Shown here one piece after another: positions 9,687 through 19,904 of a stretch of 64,000 nucleotides of DNA (position 1 is its first letter; each line of letters begins with the position of its first letter). A model generated the notes under the pieces. That model worked only from the letters and a program-made list of their open reading frames with translations. It was not told where the DNA came from and did not search any database. This DNA is from an alpha proteobacterium HIMB59 (GTDB lineage Bacteria > Pseudomonadota > Alphaproteobacteria > HIMB59). The stretch lies in the NCBI GenBank assembly GCA_000299115.1, contig CP003801.1, positions 1,178,001 to 1,242,000 on the forward strand. Direction: 5' to 3'. The translations under genes and the position numbers were made by a program.

Positions 9687-10533
9687 TAAGTCCAAAGACT
9701 CCTAAAAAAGTTAAAAATATTCCAACACTTTGCAATTTAGAAATTTGTTCTTTTAAAATTAACCTAGCTAAAATAATAGTTACTAACCCAAATCCTGATG
9801 AAATAACAACAGCAATACTTGCTTTGTCGAATATATAAGCTGAAACTAAGCAAAAATATCCTGATGTCTCAAGAATTCCTTGAAAAAAAAGAATAGGTAT
9901 AGCTTTTTTGGTCAAAGTTATTTTGCTTTTGGTAAAAAGAAGTATCGATGAAATACCCAATAAGCTAAAAAAACGGATATAAATAACTGTTTCAAGAGGT
10001 TCTAAAGTATTTGTAGCTTCTTGAGAAAATATTAAGCCTAGCGCTAGTGTTATGCTGGCCATGAAAGAAATTATGACTGACTCTTTAATTTGTTTTTTTG
10101 TTAATCCAAGACTTTCCTGAAAGCTATTGGCGCTAAATGAGACCAAAATAGCTCCAGATATCACTACTAAAGTTGATATCCATTGAAGAAGAGTTGGTTC
10201 ACTTCCTAAAGCGTATCTTATCAAAAAAACAATAAGTGGATTACTTGCGGTTATGGCCGCTACAATGGAAACAGGCCCCATTTGAAGACCCCTATACAAA
10301 CATAGAAGACCAAACATAATTAAAATTCCTGAGAGAAAACTATTACTTAAGCCTATAGGATTAGGCTTAAGACTATCTCCAAAAAAAGTAAAAAGAATTA
10401 GATAAAAAATAGCTCCAACAATTAGCATCCAAAAAAGTGAATTTTTGAATCCAACTTCTCTAGAAGAAAAACGTGCTAAAAAATCACCGATACCAAAGCT
10501 TAAAGCAGATAAGATACCTAATAGAGCTACCAT
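9679..10533 (-). CDS. EamA/DMT-family transporter
   Basis: 284 residues, about ten membrane segments in two EamA repeats (start MVALLGILSALSFGIGDFLARFSS; second repeat end LILKEQISKLQSVGIFLTFLGV). The first helix with FGIGDFLAR resembles drug/metabolite exporters of the RhaT/YdcZ-like groups. The substrate is unknown. It is 11 nt beyond the end of sufA on the same strand, so it may be read through from the SUF operon. It overlaps the stop of the convergent EamA gene by 8 nt. The two are different in sequence and not a recent duplication. Confidence 0.85.
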   Translation of the reverse strand: MVALLGILSALSFGIGDFLARFSSREVGFKNSLFWMLIVGAIFYLILFTFFGDSLKPNPIGLSNSFLSGILIMFGLLCLYRGLQMGPVSIVAAITASNPLIVFLIRYALGSEPTLLQWISTLVVISGAILVSFSANSFQESLGLTKKQIKESVIISFMASITLALGLIFSQEATNTLEPLETVIYIRFFSLLGISSILLFTKSKITLTKKAIPILFFQGILETSGYFCLVSAYIFDKASIAVVISSGFGLVTIILARLILKEQISKLQSVGIFLTFLGVFGLTI

Positions 10534-10544
10534 TTATATTAAAA

Positions 10545-10880
10545 TTAAACGTGAAAACTTTCGCCGCAACCACACTCGCTTGTTTGGTTGGGGTTATTAA
10601 AAACAAATCTCTCGCCAAACTCTTCTTTGATAAAGTCCATTTCGGTACCTATAACAAACATGATGGCATTGTTTTCAATATAAAGAGGGAATTTGTAATC
10701 GTTAACTAATTCGCAGCCTTTTATATTTTCATCATTTGCGTATTCCATAGTGTAACTAAGTCCAGCACAACCTTTGGTGTTTAGGCCAATCTTTAAACCT
10801 TTAGCATTAGGATTGTTGCTAAGAAGTTGATCAACTTGATTTTCAGCAGAGCTTGATAATTTAAATAAAGGAGCAGTCAT
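10545..10880 (-). CDS. sufA: A-type iron-sulfur carrier, SufA/IscA family
   Basis: 111 residues with the three cysteines of A-type carriers: KGCAGLSY near residue 37 and SECGCGESF at the C-terminus. A-type proteins receive Fe-S clusters from the SufBCD scaffold and pass them to target proteins. It is the last gene of the SUF operon, starting at the base where sufT ends. ErpA-like assignment is possible, but operon position favours a SufA role. Confidence 0.92.
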   Translation of the reverse strand: MTAPLFKLSSSAENQVDQLLSNNPNAKGLKIGLNTKGCAGLSYTMEYANDENIKGCELVNDYKFPLYIENNAIMFVIGTEMDFIKEEFGERFVFNNPNQTSECGCGESFHV

Positions 10881-11269
10881 TAGTATCCTAAAGCCAATCT
10901 TGCATCATCGCTCATCATATCTTTATTCCATGGTGGATCAAATGTAAGTTTAACTTTAACCTGTCCAGTATTTTCCAAAGATGTAATATTTTTAGCAACA
11001 TCCAGTGGGAAAGAGTCAGCAACTGGACAGTTGACTGTGGTGAGGGTCATGGTGATATTTACATTATTACCTTCATCAATTTTAATATCGTAAATCAATC
11101 CCAGATCATAGATATTGATACCTAGTTCGGGATCTTTAATTGTTGAGAGTTTTTTAATAACTTCATCAGTAGTCAGTTTAATTGATGATTGTTGAGAGAA
11201 CTCACCAATTATGATCTCACCCTCACTATTTGTTTTGGGCATAAAGTCAGATAAAGTTTTATCATCCAT
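10880..11269 (-). CDS. sufT: SufT, DUF59/MIP18-family Fe-S maturation factor
   Basis: 129 residues with the DUF59 core: IKDPELGINIYDLGLIYD, the conserved MTLTTVNCPVADSFP loop with its cysteine, and the C-terminal DPPWNKDMMSDDARLALG typical of SufT (longer than PaaD-like members). SufT assists in maturation of Fe-S proteins under high cluster demand. The gene joins sufS upstream and sufA downstream with single-base overlaps, showing strong translational coupling. Confidence 0.93.
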   Translation of the reverse strand: MDDKTLSDFMPKTNSEGEIIIGEFSQQSSIKLTTDEVIKKLSTIKDPELGINIYDLGLIYDIKIDEGNNVNITMTLTTVNCPVADSFPLDVAKNITSLENTGQVKVKLTFDPPWNKDMMSDDARLALGY

Positions 11270-12474
11270 TATTGAAGAAGTTTTATTGTTTTTGATAAAG
11301 CGTCAACCAATATATCAATATCGTTTAAATCGTTATATATACCAAAAGAAACTCGGCATGAACCAGGGATTTCTAATTTTTTCATAAATGGCTGGCAGCA
11401 ATGATGACCGCCTCTGATCATAATTCCATACTGATCTAAAAAAGTTGAAATATCATTGTAGTTCTTATCTTTGACATTAAAGCTAACTATTGAACTTGCG
11501 TTGATTTCTTGATCATAGCCATAGAACTCTATTTCTTCCATAGATTTAAAATGATCAATTAAGGTTAATCGAAGTTTTTTTTCTTCATCGAAGTAATCAG
11601 AGAAATTTATGCGGTTTAAATATTCAACGGCTGTATTCATTCCCGCTACCGCTTCTATTGGGGGCGTGCCTGCTTCAAATTTATTAGGAAGCATAGCGTA
11701 TGAAAAACTATCAACAGATACGTTATTGATCATTCCCCCTCCTAAAGAAGGTGGTTCAAGAGATTCTAATAATTTTTCTTTTCCAAACATAATACCAATG
11801 CCTGAAGGTCCATAGAGTTTGTGGGAAGAGAAAGAATAAAAATCACAATCCAAATCTTGAACATCAATATTTATGTGTGCAATGGACTGACATCCATCAA
11901 CTGCTATTAAGATATCACTTGATATTTTTTCTTTTATTTTTTTAATATCGATAATTTGACCCGTTACATTTGACATATGGGTAAGAGCTAAAAATTTAGT
12001 AGATTGATCACAAGCATTTATAATATCTTGTTCTGTAACATTTCCATTTTCATTCACATTTACAACCTCAATTGTAAAATTGAATTTTTTAGCAATTTGG
12101 AGCCAAGGTAAATAGTTTGAGTGATGTTCGAGTTCAGTTATGACAATTTTATCACCTTCATTTAGAAGCTGAGGTAAACATTGAGAAATTTTATTTATCG
12201 AGTCAGTTGCTCCTGAGGTAAAAATCACCTCATTTATTGAATTTGCATTTATAAAAGATCGAACGTTTTCTCTAGCTCTTTCAAACATATCTGTTGCCTT
12301 AATACTAAGTGTGTTCATTCCCCTATGGACGTTTTCATAAGAATTTTGATAAAATTCTGAAACTGAATTTATAACTTCTTCGGGTTTTTGAGTGCTTGCA
12401 GCTGAGTCCAAATATGTAATTGGATATTCACGAATTTTATTTTTTAATATGGGAAAGTCAGATTTAAAGCTCAT
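11269..12474 (-). CDS. sufS: Cysteine desulfurase SufS
   Basis: 401-residue PLP enzyme that takes sulfur from cysteine to feed Fe-S assembly. Visible are the PLP-binding lysine in SFSSHKLYGPSGIG, the substrate-binding GGGMI segment, and the group II catalytic cysteine in GGHHCCQPFM. The N-terminal YLDSAASTQKP is typical of SufS. No sufE is seen in the operon, so the sulfur acceptor is not obvious. It overlaps sufD by 4 nt and sufT by 1 nt. Confidence 0.96.
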   Translation of the reverse strand: MSFKSDFPILKNKIREYPITYLDSAASTQKPEEVINSVSEFYQNSYENVHRGMNTLSIKATDMFERARENVRSFINANSINEVIFTSGATDSINKISQCLPQLLNEGDKIVITELEHHSNYLPWLQIAKKFNFTIEVVNVNENGNVTEQDIINACDQSTKFLALTHMSNVTGQIIDIKKIKEKISSDILIAVDGCQSIAHINIDVQDLDCDFYSFSSHKLYGPSGIGIMFGKEKLLESLEPPSLGGGMINNVSVDSFSYAMLPNKFEAGTPPIEAVAGMNTAVEYLNRINFSDYFDEEKKLRLTLIDHFKSMEEIEFYGYDQEINASSIVSFNVKDKNYNDISTFLDQYGIMIRGGHHCCQPFMKKLEIPGSCRVSFGIYNDLNDIDILVDALSKTIKLLQ

Positions 12475-13568
12475 AATCTCGAGTCAAGTAGACTATAGGA
12501 GTATTCTTTGATTTGAGTATTTTCAATAACCTCAAGAGTTTCAATTAAAAAAGCTTTTTGTAAAATTTTAATAGCTTGCTCTTCATTAATTCCTCTGGAT
12601 TTAAAGTAATAGACTTGGTCTTGATTTAATTTTGATACGGTTGAGCCGTGACTACACTTAACATCATCAGCATAAATCTCTAATTCTGGCTTATTATTTG
12701 CTTTTGATTCATTATCAAGTATCAGAGACCTACTCATTTGATATCCATCAGTCTTCTGAGCTACAGAGTCTACATAAATTTTTCCTTGAAAATTTGTAAT
12801 AGCGCCATTTTTGAGAATTGATTTAAAAACCTCCCTACTTTGTGAAGATGGTTTCATATGTTGGATAAATGAATAGTTATCGTTTACTCCATAATTATGA
12901 ATATTCAAACCATATAGATCTAAAGAGCAATTTTCTTCCAATGATGCGAAGAATTCGTTTCTGGTATGAACATTATTTGATTGAAATGATAAAAATTTAA
13001 CATTTGAGTAATTTTGTTGATTTATTTCAAAATATAAAAATGATTTTGAATTGGAGATATTGTAATGAATTACATTCAATTGAGCATTCTCAGATAAATT
13101 CAAAATTATAGATCTAGGGCAGTCATCTGAAAAATTACTATTATTAATGATAAGCGTCTTAGATTGTTCAGTAGCTTTTAAAAGCTGAATATTTTCTTTA
13201 AATATTGAAAGATCCAGATAAATGATTTCATCCTCATATAAGTCTAAATCAATTTTTTTAGAGGATCTTTCTGAAATAGAATTCACCCTAAAATAACTGT
13301 CTGAATTATTGTAATTCCACTTATTTAAGTTGCCCAGCAAGTCGGCATTTATACTGTCAGTTAATTTTAAATTTTTAAAGGAATTGATCGATAAAAAGTC
13401 AGGGTTAAAGGCTTCTAGGCTTACATTAGAGGTAATGCTCTTATGTAATTGAGCATATTTATAATTTTCAATCTTAAAATTTTCAAAAGGGTTATTCAAC
13501 ATAGCCTTTTGTGCATAATCAGATATCTCTTCAGAGGGCATCGTATCTAATTTCACAGCTGTGCTCAT
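12471..13568 (-). CDS. sufD: SufD, Fe-S scaffold subunit
   Basis: 365 residues. The N-terminal half is diverged; the C-terminal beta-helix carries the conserved SufB/D end: LEIYADDVKCSHGSTVSKL (the conserved histidine used at the SufB-SufD interface) and RGINEEQAIKILQKAFL. SufD forms the SufBC2D scaffold with SufB and SufC. It is flanked by sufC and sufS with overlaps of 1 and 4 nt. Confidence 0.93.
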   Translation of the reverse strand: MSTAVKLDTMPSEEISDYAQKAMLNNPFENFKIENYKYAQLHKSITSNVSLEAFNPDFLSINSFKNLKLTDSINADLLGNLNKWNYNNSDSYFRVNSISERSSKKIDLDLYEDEIIYLDLSIFKENIQLLKATEQSKTLIINNSNFSDDCPRSIILNLSENAQLNVIHYNISNSKSFLYFEINQQNYSNVKFLSFQSNNVHTRNEFFASLEENCSLDLYGLNIHNYGVNDNYSFIQHMKPSSQSREVFKSILKNGAITNFQGKIYVDSVAQKTDGYQMSRSLILDNESKANNKPELEIYADDVKCSHGSTVSKLNQDQVYYFKSRGINEEQAIKILQKAFLIETLEVIENTQIKEYSYSLLDSRL

Positions 13569-14314
13569 TATGCTGTTTTTGAAATATCCTCATAACCTTT
13601 TTCTTCTAACTCTAAAGCTAAAGAAAAGTCACCAGACTTAACTATTTTACCATCAGCAATAATATGAACAAAATCAGGTTTGATGTAGTTTAAAAGTCTT
13701 TGATAGTGAGTAATTACTAAAAATGAGTTTTGTTCACTTCTTAATTTGTTAACACCCTCTGATACTATGCGAAGAGCGTCAATATCTAAGCCTGAGTCCG
13801 TTTCATCTAAAATGGCCATATCAGGTTTTAGAATAGACATCTGTAGAATTTCTTGTTTTTTCTTTTCACCTCCAGAGTAATTAACATTGAGATCACGTTT
13901 TAACATTTCAGAACCAATGCCTAAGTCTTCAGCATGAGATTTTATTAATTTAGCAAACTCAAGGGCATCAATTTCAGGCATCCCAAGAAATTTTCTTTTG
14001 GAATTAATAGCTGTTTTTAAAAAGAATGATGTTTGAACTCCGGGTATCTCCATCGGATATTGAAAAGCTAAAAATAAGCCTGCATTAGCTCTTTCATCGA
14101 CATCCAAGTCTAATAAATTTTTCCCATTATATTCAATTGTACCTTCGTCAATCTCATACCCTTCTTTGCCGGAGAGAACATATGACAAAGTACTCTTTCC
14201 TGAACCGTTTGGTCCCATTAAAGCGTGGACCTCACCTTTGTTAATTGAAAGGCTTAGACCTTTGATGATTTGTTTCCCATCAATGGAAACATAAAGATTA
14301 TTAATTTTTAACAT
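13568..14314 (-). CDS. sufC: SufC, ATPase of the SufBCD complex
   Basis: 248-residue ABC-type ATPase, soluble rather than a transporter. Walker A is GPNGSGKST, the signature is NYSGGEKKKQEI (the SufC form), and Walker B is MAILDETDSGLD with the SufC-specific SGLD. It powers conformational change of the SufBC2D scaffold during cluster assembly. It shares single bases with sufB (before) and sufD (after). Confidence 0.97.
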   Translation of the reverse strand: MLKINNLYVSIDGKQIIKGLSLSINKGEVHALMGPNGSGKSTLSYVLSGKEGYEIDEGTIEYNGKNLLDLDVDERANAGLFLAFQYPMEIPGVQTSFFLKTAINSKRKFLGMPEIDALEFAKLIKSHAEDLGIGSEMLKRDLNVNYSGGEKKKQEILQMSILKPDMAILDETDSGLDIDALRIVSEGVNKLRSEQNSFLVITHYQRLLNYIKPDFVHIIADGKIVKSGDFSLALELEEKGYEDISKTA

Positions 14315-15771
14315 TATCCGACACTTCCTTCTAAACTTATGGCTACTAATTTTTGAGCTTCAACCGCAAACTCCATTGGTAGGTGTTGTAAAACTTCTTT
14401 ACAAAAACCATTTACAATCAATCCGACTGCATCTTCACTATTCAAACCTCTTTGCATACAATAAAAAAGCTGATCTTCATTGATTTTTGAAGTTGTAGCT
14501 TCATGCTCAATAGTTGAGTCAGAATTACTGGACTCGATATAAGGGACAGTATGAGCTCCACATTCATTTCCAATGAGTAGAGAGTCACATTGAGTAAAGT
14601 TTCTTGAATTTGAGGCACGAGAATTGATGCTCACTAAACCTCTATAAGTATTTTGAGCCTTACCCGCTGAAATACCTTTTGAAATAATTTTAGAAGAAGT
14701 ATTTTTTCCAATATGAATCATTTTAGTGCCTGTATCTGCTTGTTGCTTATTATTAGTGATAGCAACAGAGTAAAATTCACCTTTAGAGTTATCTCCTTGT
14801 AAAATACAACTAGGGTACTTCCATGTAATGGCCGAACCTGTTTCTACCTGTGTCCAGGATATTTTTGAACTATGTCCTCTACAAGCGCCTCGTTTGGTAA
14901 CGAAGTTATAAATACCACCTTTACCTTCACTATCACCTGGATACCAATTTTGAACTGTTGAGTATTTTATTTCCGCATTATCAAGTGCAACTAGCTCAAC
15001 ATTAGCGGCATGAAGTTGATTTTCGTCTCTCATAGGAGCTGTACATCCTTCAAGGTAACTTACATAACTATTTTTGTCAGCGATGATTAAAGTTCTTTCA
15101 AATTGACCAGTATTAATAGCATTTATTCTAAAATAAGTAGAAAGCTCTACCGGACATCGAACGCCTTCAGGAATATAAACAAAAGATCCATCTGTAAAAA
15201 CAGCAGAATTAAGAGCAGCAAAAGAATGATCACTAACTGGTATAACGCTACCAATATATTTCTTCACAAGTTCGGGGTGTTCTTGAATAGCCTCTGAAAT
15301 AGAGCAAAAAATTATACCAAGGTCATTGAGTTGCTTCTTATAAGTTGTGGCAACCGATACAGAGTCAAAAACAGCATCAACCGCAACACCGGAGAGTATT
15401 TCTTGTTCTTTTAGTGGAATACCAAGCTTTTCATATGTTTTGAGGATCTCAGGGTCTATTTCATCAAGTGACTTAGGTTTGTCTTTAAGACTTTTTGGAG
15501 AGGAGTAATAGTAATAATCTTGATAATCAATTTCTGGGATATTTAACTTTGCCCAATTTGGCTTTGGGAGTTTGTTGAATACTTTAAACGCATTTAGTCT
15601 CCAATCTAACATCCAATCTGGCTCATTTTTTTGGGCAGAGATAAAGCGCACCACTTCCTCGCTCAAACCCTTGGGTGCCTTAATTTCATCAAGCTCCGTA
15701 GAAAAGCCATATTTATATTCACTATTTCCAAGTGAATTTACTTGTTTAATTGTTTGTTCCGTAGCTGCCAT
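14314..15771 (-). CDS. sufB: SufB, Fe-S cluster scaffold
   Basis: 485 residues, full length. It contains the SufB-specific [18 protein letters not shown], the cysteine-bearing [19 protein letters not shown], and the conserved C-terminal [19 protein letters not shown]. This is the scaffold on which Fe-S clusters form. It is the first gene of the six-gene operon sufBCDSTA. No iscR-like regulator lies upstream; only 61 nt separate it from mnmA. Confidence 0.97.
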   Translation of the reverse strand: MAATEQTIKQVNSLGNSEYKYGFSTELDEIKAPKGLSEEVVRFISAQKNEPDWMLDWRLNAFKVFNKLPKPNWAKLNIPEIDYQDYYYYSSPKSLKDKPKSLDEIDPEILKTYEKLGIPLKEQEILSGVAVDAVFDSVSVATTYKKQLNDLGIIFCSISEAIQEHPELVKKYIGSVIPVSDHSFAALNSAVFTDGSFVYIPEGVRCPVELSTYFRINAINTGQFERTLIIADKNSYVSYLEGCTAPMRDENQLHAANVELVALDNAEIKYSTVQNWYPGDSEGKGGIYNFVTKRGACRGHSSKISWTQVETGSAITWKYPSCILQGDNSKGEFYSVAITNNKQQADTGTKMIHIGKNTSSKIISKGISAGKAQNTYRGLVSINSRASNSRNFTQCDSLLIGNECGAHTVPYIESSNSDSTIEHEATTSKINEDQLFYCMQRGLNSEDAVGLIVNGFCKEVLQHLPMEFAVEAQKLVAISLEGSVG

Positions 15772-15832
15772 AGATCACCGATATATAATTAAATTAAGGA
15801 AATTTACAAGAAAATACGAAGAAATAAGGGTT

Positions 15833-16933
15833 TTAGTTCAATTTTTGACTAATAATCCCGCCACCAAGCACCCTATCTTGATCATAAAGGACGCAGGCTT
15901 GACCTTTTGTAATCGCTTCTGCTGGTTCGTCAAATTCAAAAGAGTATGTTTGAGATTTTTTAATGAGCTTTCCTTTCATTGGCTCAGACAAAGATCTGAT
16001 CTTAGCGCTACAAGATATTTGTAATTCAGATTTACTAAAATCAAACTCTGGCATAATAAAATTCATATTATCAAGCAGCAAAGAGGTGCCCAAGAGGTCT
16101 TTTTTATCACCTACTACGATTTGATTTGTTTCTTTTAAAATATCAATAACATAAAGAGGCTCGTTACTTGAAACCCCTATGCCTCTTCTTTGACCAACAG
16201 TAAAATTTTGAATACCTTCGTGATGAGATAAAACTTTCCCATGAAGATCAATAATTTCTCCTCTTTTTTTATGAGATTTTAAAAATTTTTTATAATCCCC
16301 ATCTGGAATAAAACAAATATCTTGACTATCTTTTTTGTTATAAACAACTAGTCCAATTTCCTCAGCAATTTTTCGCGTCTGCTCTTTAGGAATATCACCT
16401 AATGGAAATCGTAAATAATCAAGCTGCTCTTGGGTCATAGAGAATAGAAAATAGCTTTGGTCTTTAGATTTATCTTCAGCTCGATACATAAGCGCGTTTT
16501 CAGTTTTGCCTTTTCTTTTAATGTAATGACCAGTAGCCATACAATCGGCATCAAGTTTTTTTGCAAATCCTAATAAATCTCTAAATTTTACAGTTTCATT
16601 ACATTTAACACATGGAATTGGCGTTTCTCCATTCTCATATGATTGAATAAAGTAATCGATAACATCCTCTTTAAATGTTTTCTCATAATTGAAGACATAA
16701 TGTGGTATGTCTAATTTTTGAGCCACTCTTCTGGCATCATAAATATCGATACCAGAACAACAAGATCCTTTTTTTGCTGAGCTATTGGATGAATATAATT
16801 GCAAAGTTATTCCAATGACGTTGTAGCCTTCTTTTTTTAAAAGGCCTGCGGTCACAGAACTGTCTACGCCACCAGACATGGCAACTACTACCGTGGTTTC
16901 AGAGGGATCTTTGTTAAATCCAAGTGTGTTCAT
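15833..16933 (-). CDS. mnmA: tRNA-specific 2-thiouridylase MnmA
   Basis: 366 residues. The PP-loop AMSGGVDSSV near residue 20 binds ATP. The two catalytic cysteines are visible in IPCVKCNETVKF and DSQDICFIPDGD, and the tRNA-binding GHYIKRK and FTVGQRRGIG are present. It thiolates U34 of tRNA-Lys, -Glu and -Gln. It lies just upstream of the SUF operon on the same strand, which fits its sulfur supply from a cysteine desulfurase, although the two may have separate promoters. Confidence 0.96.
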   Translation of the reverse strand: MNTLGFNKDPSETTVVVAMSGGVDSSVTAGLLKKEGYNVIGITLQLYSSNSSAKKGSCCSGIDIYDARRVAQKLDIPHYVFNYEKTFKEDVIDYFIQSYENGETPIPCVKCNETVKFRDLLGFAKKLDADCMATGHYIKRKGKTENALMYRAEDKSKDQSYFLFSMTQEQLDYLRFPLGDIPKEQTRKIAEEIGLVVYNKKDSQDICFIPDGDYKKFLKSHKKRGEIIDLHGKVLSHHEGIQNFTVGQRRGIGVSSNEPLYVIDILKETNQIVVGDKKDLLGTSLLLDNMNFIMPEFDFSKSELQISCSAKIRSLSEPMKGKLIKKSQTYSFEFDEPAEAITKGQACVLYDQDRVLGGGIISQKLN

Positions 16934-16983
16934 TATTACCTTGCTTTTCTCACTGAAATCAATTTAAAATCTCGACTTTAATT

Positions 16984-17622
16984 ATGCCAGAAGTATTTAT
17001 ACAAGGTGGTGAAGGTAAACTTCAAGCAAAATACTCACCTAGTGAGGAAGAAAAACCTAATATAGCCATCGTCCTACATCCAAACCCTAAGCATGGCGGA
17101 ACCATGGACTCCAAAGTAAACTATGCGGCTTTCAAAGTTATGAAAGAAGCTGGTTTTTCAACTCTTAGAATTAACTTTAGAGGAGTGGGAAAAAGTGATG
17201 GAGCCTTTACCGAGGGCGAAGGTGAGTTAAACGATGCTAGTGTTTCTCTTGATTGGCTACAAAAGAAAAATGAAGATTTTAGATCATGTTGGATAGTTGG
17301 TTTTTCTTTTGGTGCATGGATAGGTTTTCAAACTTTGATGAGAAGACCGGAAGTTGATGGTTTAATTTTAATAGCTCCGCCCGTTAACTTGTATGATTTT
17401 AATTTTTTATCTCCCTGCCCTATCAAAACAATGATTATAAAAGCAGAGCAAGACGAAATTGTAAAAAAAGATAGTTTAAAAGAGTTTTTTGAAACTTTTA
17501 AAAAACAAAAAAATGCAGAAGTTTCTATGGAAACAATCCCTAAAGCTAATCATTTATTTGAAGGCAAGTTAGATCCTTTAATGGATACTATGTCTAAATA
17601 TATTAATAAGCATAAACTTTAA
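16984..17622 (+). CDS. Small alpha/beta hydrolase
   Basis: 212-residue alpha/beta-hydrolase fold protein of the group widespread in Alphaproteobacteria. The oxyanion region is VLHPNPKHGGTMDSKV, the nucleophile Ser lies in VGFSFGAW, the acid follows IIKAEQDEIV, and the histidine lies in KANHLFEG. No signal peptide is seen, so it is probably cytoplasmic. The substrate is unknown. It is divergent from mnmA, with a possible promoter (TTGCTT at 16941 and TAAAAT at 16965) in the gap, and its end overlaps anmK by 4 nt. Confidence 0.85.
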   Translation: MPEVFIQGGEGKLQAKYSPSEEEKPNIAIVLHPNPKHGGTMDSKVNYAAFKVMKEAGFSTLRINFRGVGKSDGAFTEGEGELNDASVSLDWLQKKNEDFRSCWIVGFSFGAWIGFQTLMRRPEVDGLILIAPPVNLYDFNFLSPCPIKTMIIKAEQDEIVKKDSLKEFFETFKKQKNAEVSMETIPKANHLFEGKLDPLMDTMSKYINKHKL

Positions 17623-18668
17623 CATCTCTCACCTAAGTACACTTCTCTTTTAACACCTGTGGTTGATGTAAAAGTAGATTTTTTTCTCATTAAATAACGA
17701 ATTGAAAGTAAGGCCATTCCTTGAGATTCTATATAGTCTCCATCTAGGCCATATTCATCAATCGAATGAACATCTTTAAAGTGTTGTCTAAATAATTTTT
17801 GTAAAGTTAAATTTTTTCTTCCACCTCCACAAAGGATAATCGTAGGATCGGTATCAAAAATTAATTTCTCAATCGATATAGGAACAATTTCTAACAGACT
17901 ATTAATAATATTTTCAGTTTTGTCCATAGCCTGTAATTCTTCTAAATATTTATGAAAATAATTTCTATCAAGTGTTTTGGGAAGCGATCTTGAAAAAAAT
18001 GGGTCATTTAAAATAAGATCAATAATTGATTCATTGACCAAACCTTGACCAGAGATATAACCATCTTCATCCATCTCAAAATTAAATTTCTTTTTAATTA
18101 AATCATTTACAAGTGCGTTGCCAAATGAAGTGTCACCAGCAAATATTCCTTCCTGATTAATAATGGTAATATTTGTTACGCCTCCAATATTTACAAAAAC
18201 AGAACATTTTTTATTTAGCTTTTGATGAATGAGTTGGTGGTATATAGGAATAATAGGTGCGCCAAAACCCCCATTTAAAAGATCATTTTTTCTAAAATTA
18301 CAAATAACTGGAATTGCCATATTTAAATTTAAATTTTTATCAAATAGTTGGATGGATATTTTTGTTTTTTCATCGTGAAAAAGTGTTTGACCATGAATTC
18401 CAATTACATTGACTTCATATTTTTTATTTGAATCTAGAAATTGTTGGATAGTCCGTGAATATTCTATAGATAACTGAGTGGTGATTTTAGGATCTGTTAA
18501 GTAGCCCCTTTGGATAACCTCATGAAGTTTGTTTTTTAAATCTTTCGAATATGGTTGAAAATAATTCATAATCTCTTCTGAATAAGTATCGCCATCAGAG
18601 CGAATTAAACTTAGATCTATTCCATCTAATGATGTCCCAGACATACAACCAAGAGCAATATAATCCAT
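17619..18668 (-). CDS. anmK: Anhydro-N-acetylmuramic acid kinase
   Basis: 349 residues. It opens with GCMSGTSLDGIDLSLI, the diagnostic phosphate-binding start of AnmK, followed by VIGIHGQTLFHDE and NIGGVTNITI, and GDTSFGNALVNDL. The enzyme phosphorylates and opens anhydro-MurNAc during cell-wall recycling. It is divergent from tyrS, a common alphaproteobacterial arrangement. No other peptidoglycan-recycling gene is visible in this window. Confidence 0.95.
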   Translation of the reverse strand: MDYIALGCMSGTSLDGIDLSLIRSDGDTYSEEIMNYFQPYSKDLKNKLHEVIQRGYLTDPKITTQLSIEYSRTIQQFLDSNKKYEVNVIGIHGQTLFHDEKTKISIQLFDKNLNLNMAIPVICNFRKNDLLNGGFGAPIIPIYHQLIHQKLNKKCSVFVNIGGVTNITIINQEGIFAGDTSFGNALVNDLIKKKFNFEMDEDGYISGQGLVNESIIDLILNDPFFSRSLPKTLDRNYFHKYLEELQAMDKTENIINSLLEIVPISIEKLIFDTDPTIILCGGGRKNLTLQKLFRQHFKDVHSIDEYGLDGDYIESQGMALLSIRYLMRKKSTFTSTTGVKREVYLGERC

Positions 18669-18701
18669 TTGATATCTAAAAAATTATGCTAAATATAATA
18701 T

Positions 18702-19904
18702 GTGTTTGATTATATACAGTTATTTAAAGATAGACATCTATTCAATCAATGCACAAATGAAAAAGAGTTAAATAATCTTTTAAATAAAAAAAAAATTACA
18801 TTCTATATTGGCTTTGATGCCACTGCCGATGCTCTTCATGCAGGTAGTTTGGTCCAATTAAGAGCTATTAAAACACTTATTAAACACGGCCATAAAGCAA
18901 TTGTATTACTTGGTGGTGGAACTACGAAAATTGGAGACCCTTCAGGCAAAGATAGTGCTAGAAAGATTTTAACTTATGATGAAATTCAAAATAATATTGA
19001 TAATTTTAAAAGAATATTTGAACACTATTTTAGAGATCATAAAGAAAGTATAACCTTTATTAACAATGATGATTGGTTAAGTAATTTAAATTACATAGAA
19101 TTACTAAGAGATGTAGGTAGCCATCTATCAATCAATAGAATGTTAACCTTTGAGAGCGTCAAAGAGAGGTTAAAAAGAGAACAGTCCCTCTCCTTTTTAG
19201 AATTTAATTATATGGTACTCCAAAGCTATGACTTCCTTCACCTAAACTTACATCATCAATGCGACTTGCAGATTGGAGGCTCTGATCAATGGGGAAATAT
19301 TGTTTTAGGTATGGAAATTATATCTAAGATTAATAAGAAAGATGCACACGGATTAACAACCCCTCTTTTGACAACCTCATCTGGAAAAAAAATGGGAAAA
19401 ACAGAACAGGGAGCAGTCTGGATTGATCAACAAAAATATAGTTCTTATGATTTTTATCAGTACTGGAGAAACGTAGATGATAGTGATGTTGAAAAACTAT
19501 TATTAATTTTTAGCGATCTAGAACAAACTGAAATTAAAGATCTAATATCAAAAGATATTAATAATGCAAAAAAACGTCTTGCATACTTAGTAACAGCGGA
19601 CTGTCATTCAGAAAATTCAGCCCAAGAAGCAGAAAATAAAGCAGTTTCTATATTTGAAAAAAAATCTCATGAAGACTTAGAGGAAATCATCTTTGAAAAT
19701 AACAAAGAGATTAACATTCTAGAGGCTCTCATTACCCACAAGTTAGTTCCTTCAAAATCTGAAGCAAAAAGACTAATTGAGGGTGGAGGAATTAAAATCA
19801 ATGATCATCAGATAAAAGATTTTAATTTTATTCTTAATCAATCTAATCATGATGATGTTTTAAAAATTGGTAAAAAGAAATTATTTAAAATTAAATTTAA
19901 TTAG
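18702..19904 (+). CDS. tyrS: Tyrosyl-tRNA synthetase
   Basis: 400-residue class I synthetase. The HIGH-like motif is GFDATADALHAGSL, the tyrosine-binding QIGGSDQWGNI is clear, and the KMSKS loop reads SSGKKMGKTEQG. The C-terminal S4 RNA-binding domain (THKLVPSKSEAKRLIEGGG) is present. I accept the GTG start at 18702 because residues align to the family start; a TATAAT sits only 3 nt before it and is probably chance. It overlaps the end of the next minus-strand gene by 8 nt. Confidence 0.95.
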   Translation: MFDYIQLFKDRHLFNQCTNEKELNNLLNKKKITFYIGFDATADALHAGSLVQLRAIKTLIKHGHKAIVLLGGGTTKIGDPSGKDSARKILTYDEIQNNIDNFKRIFEHYFRDHKESITFINNDDWLSNLNYIELLRDVGSHLSINRMLTFESVKERLKREQSLSFLEFNYMVLQSYDFLHLNLHHQCDLQIGGSDQWGNIVLGMEIISKINKKDAHGLTTPLLTTSSGKKMGKTEQGAVWIDQQKYSSYDFYQYWRNVDDSDVEKLLLIFSDLEQTEIKDLISKDINNAKKRLAYLVTADCHSENSAQEAENKAVSIFEKKSHEDLEEIIFENNKEINILEALITHKLVPSKSEAKRLIEGGGIKINDHQIKDFNFILNQSNHDDVLKIGKKKLFKIKFN

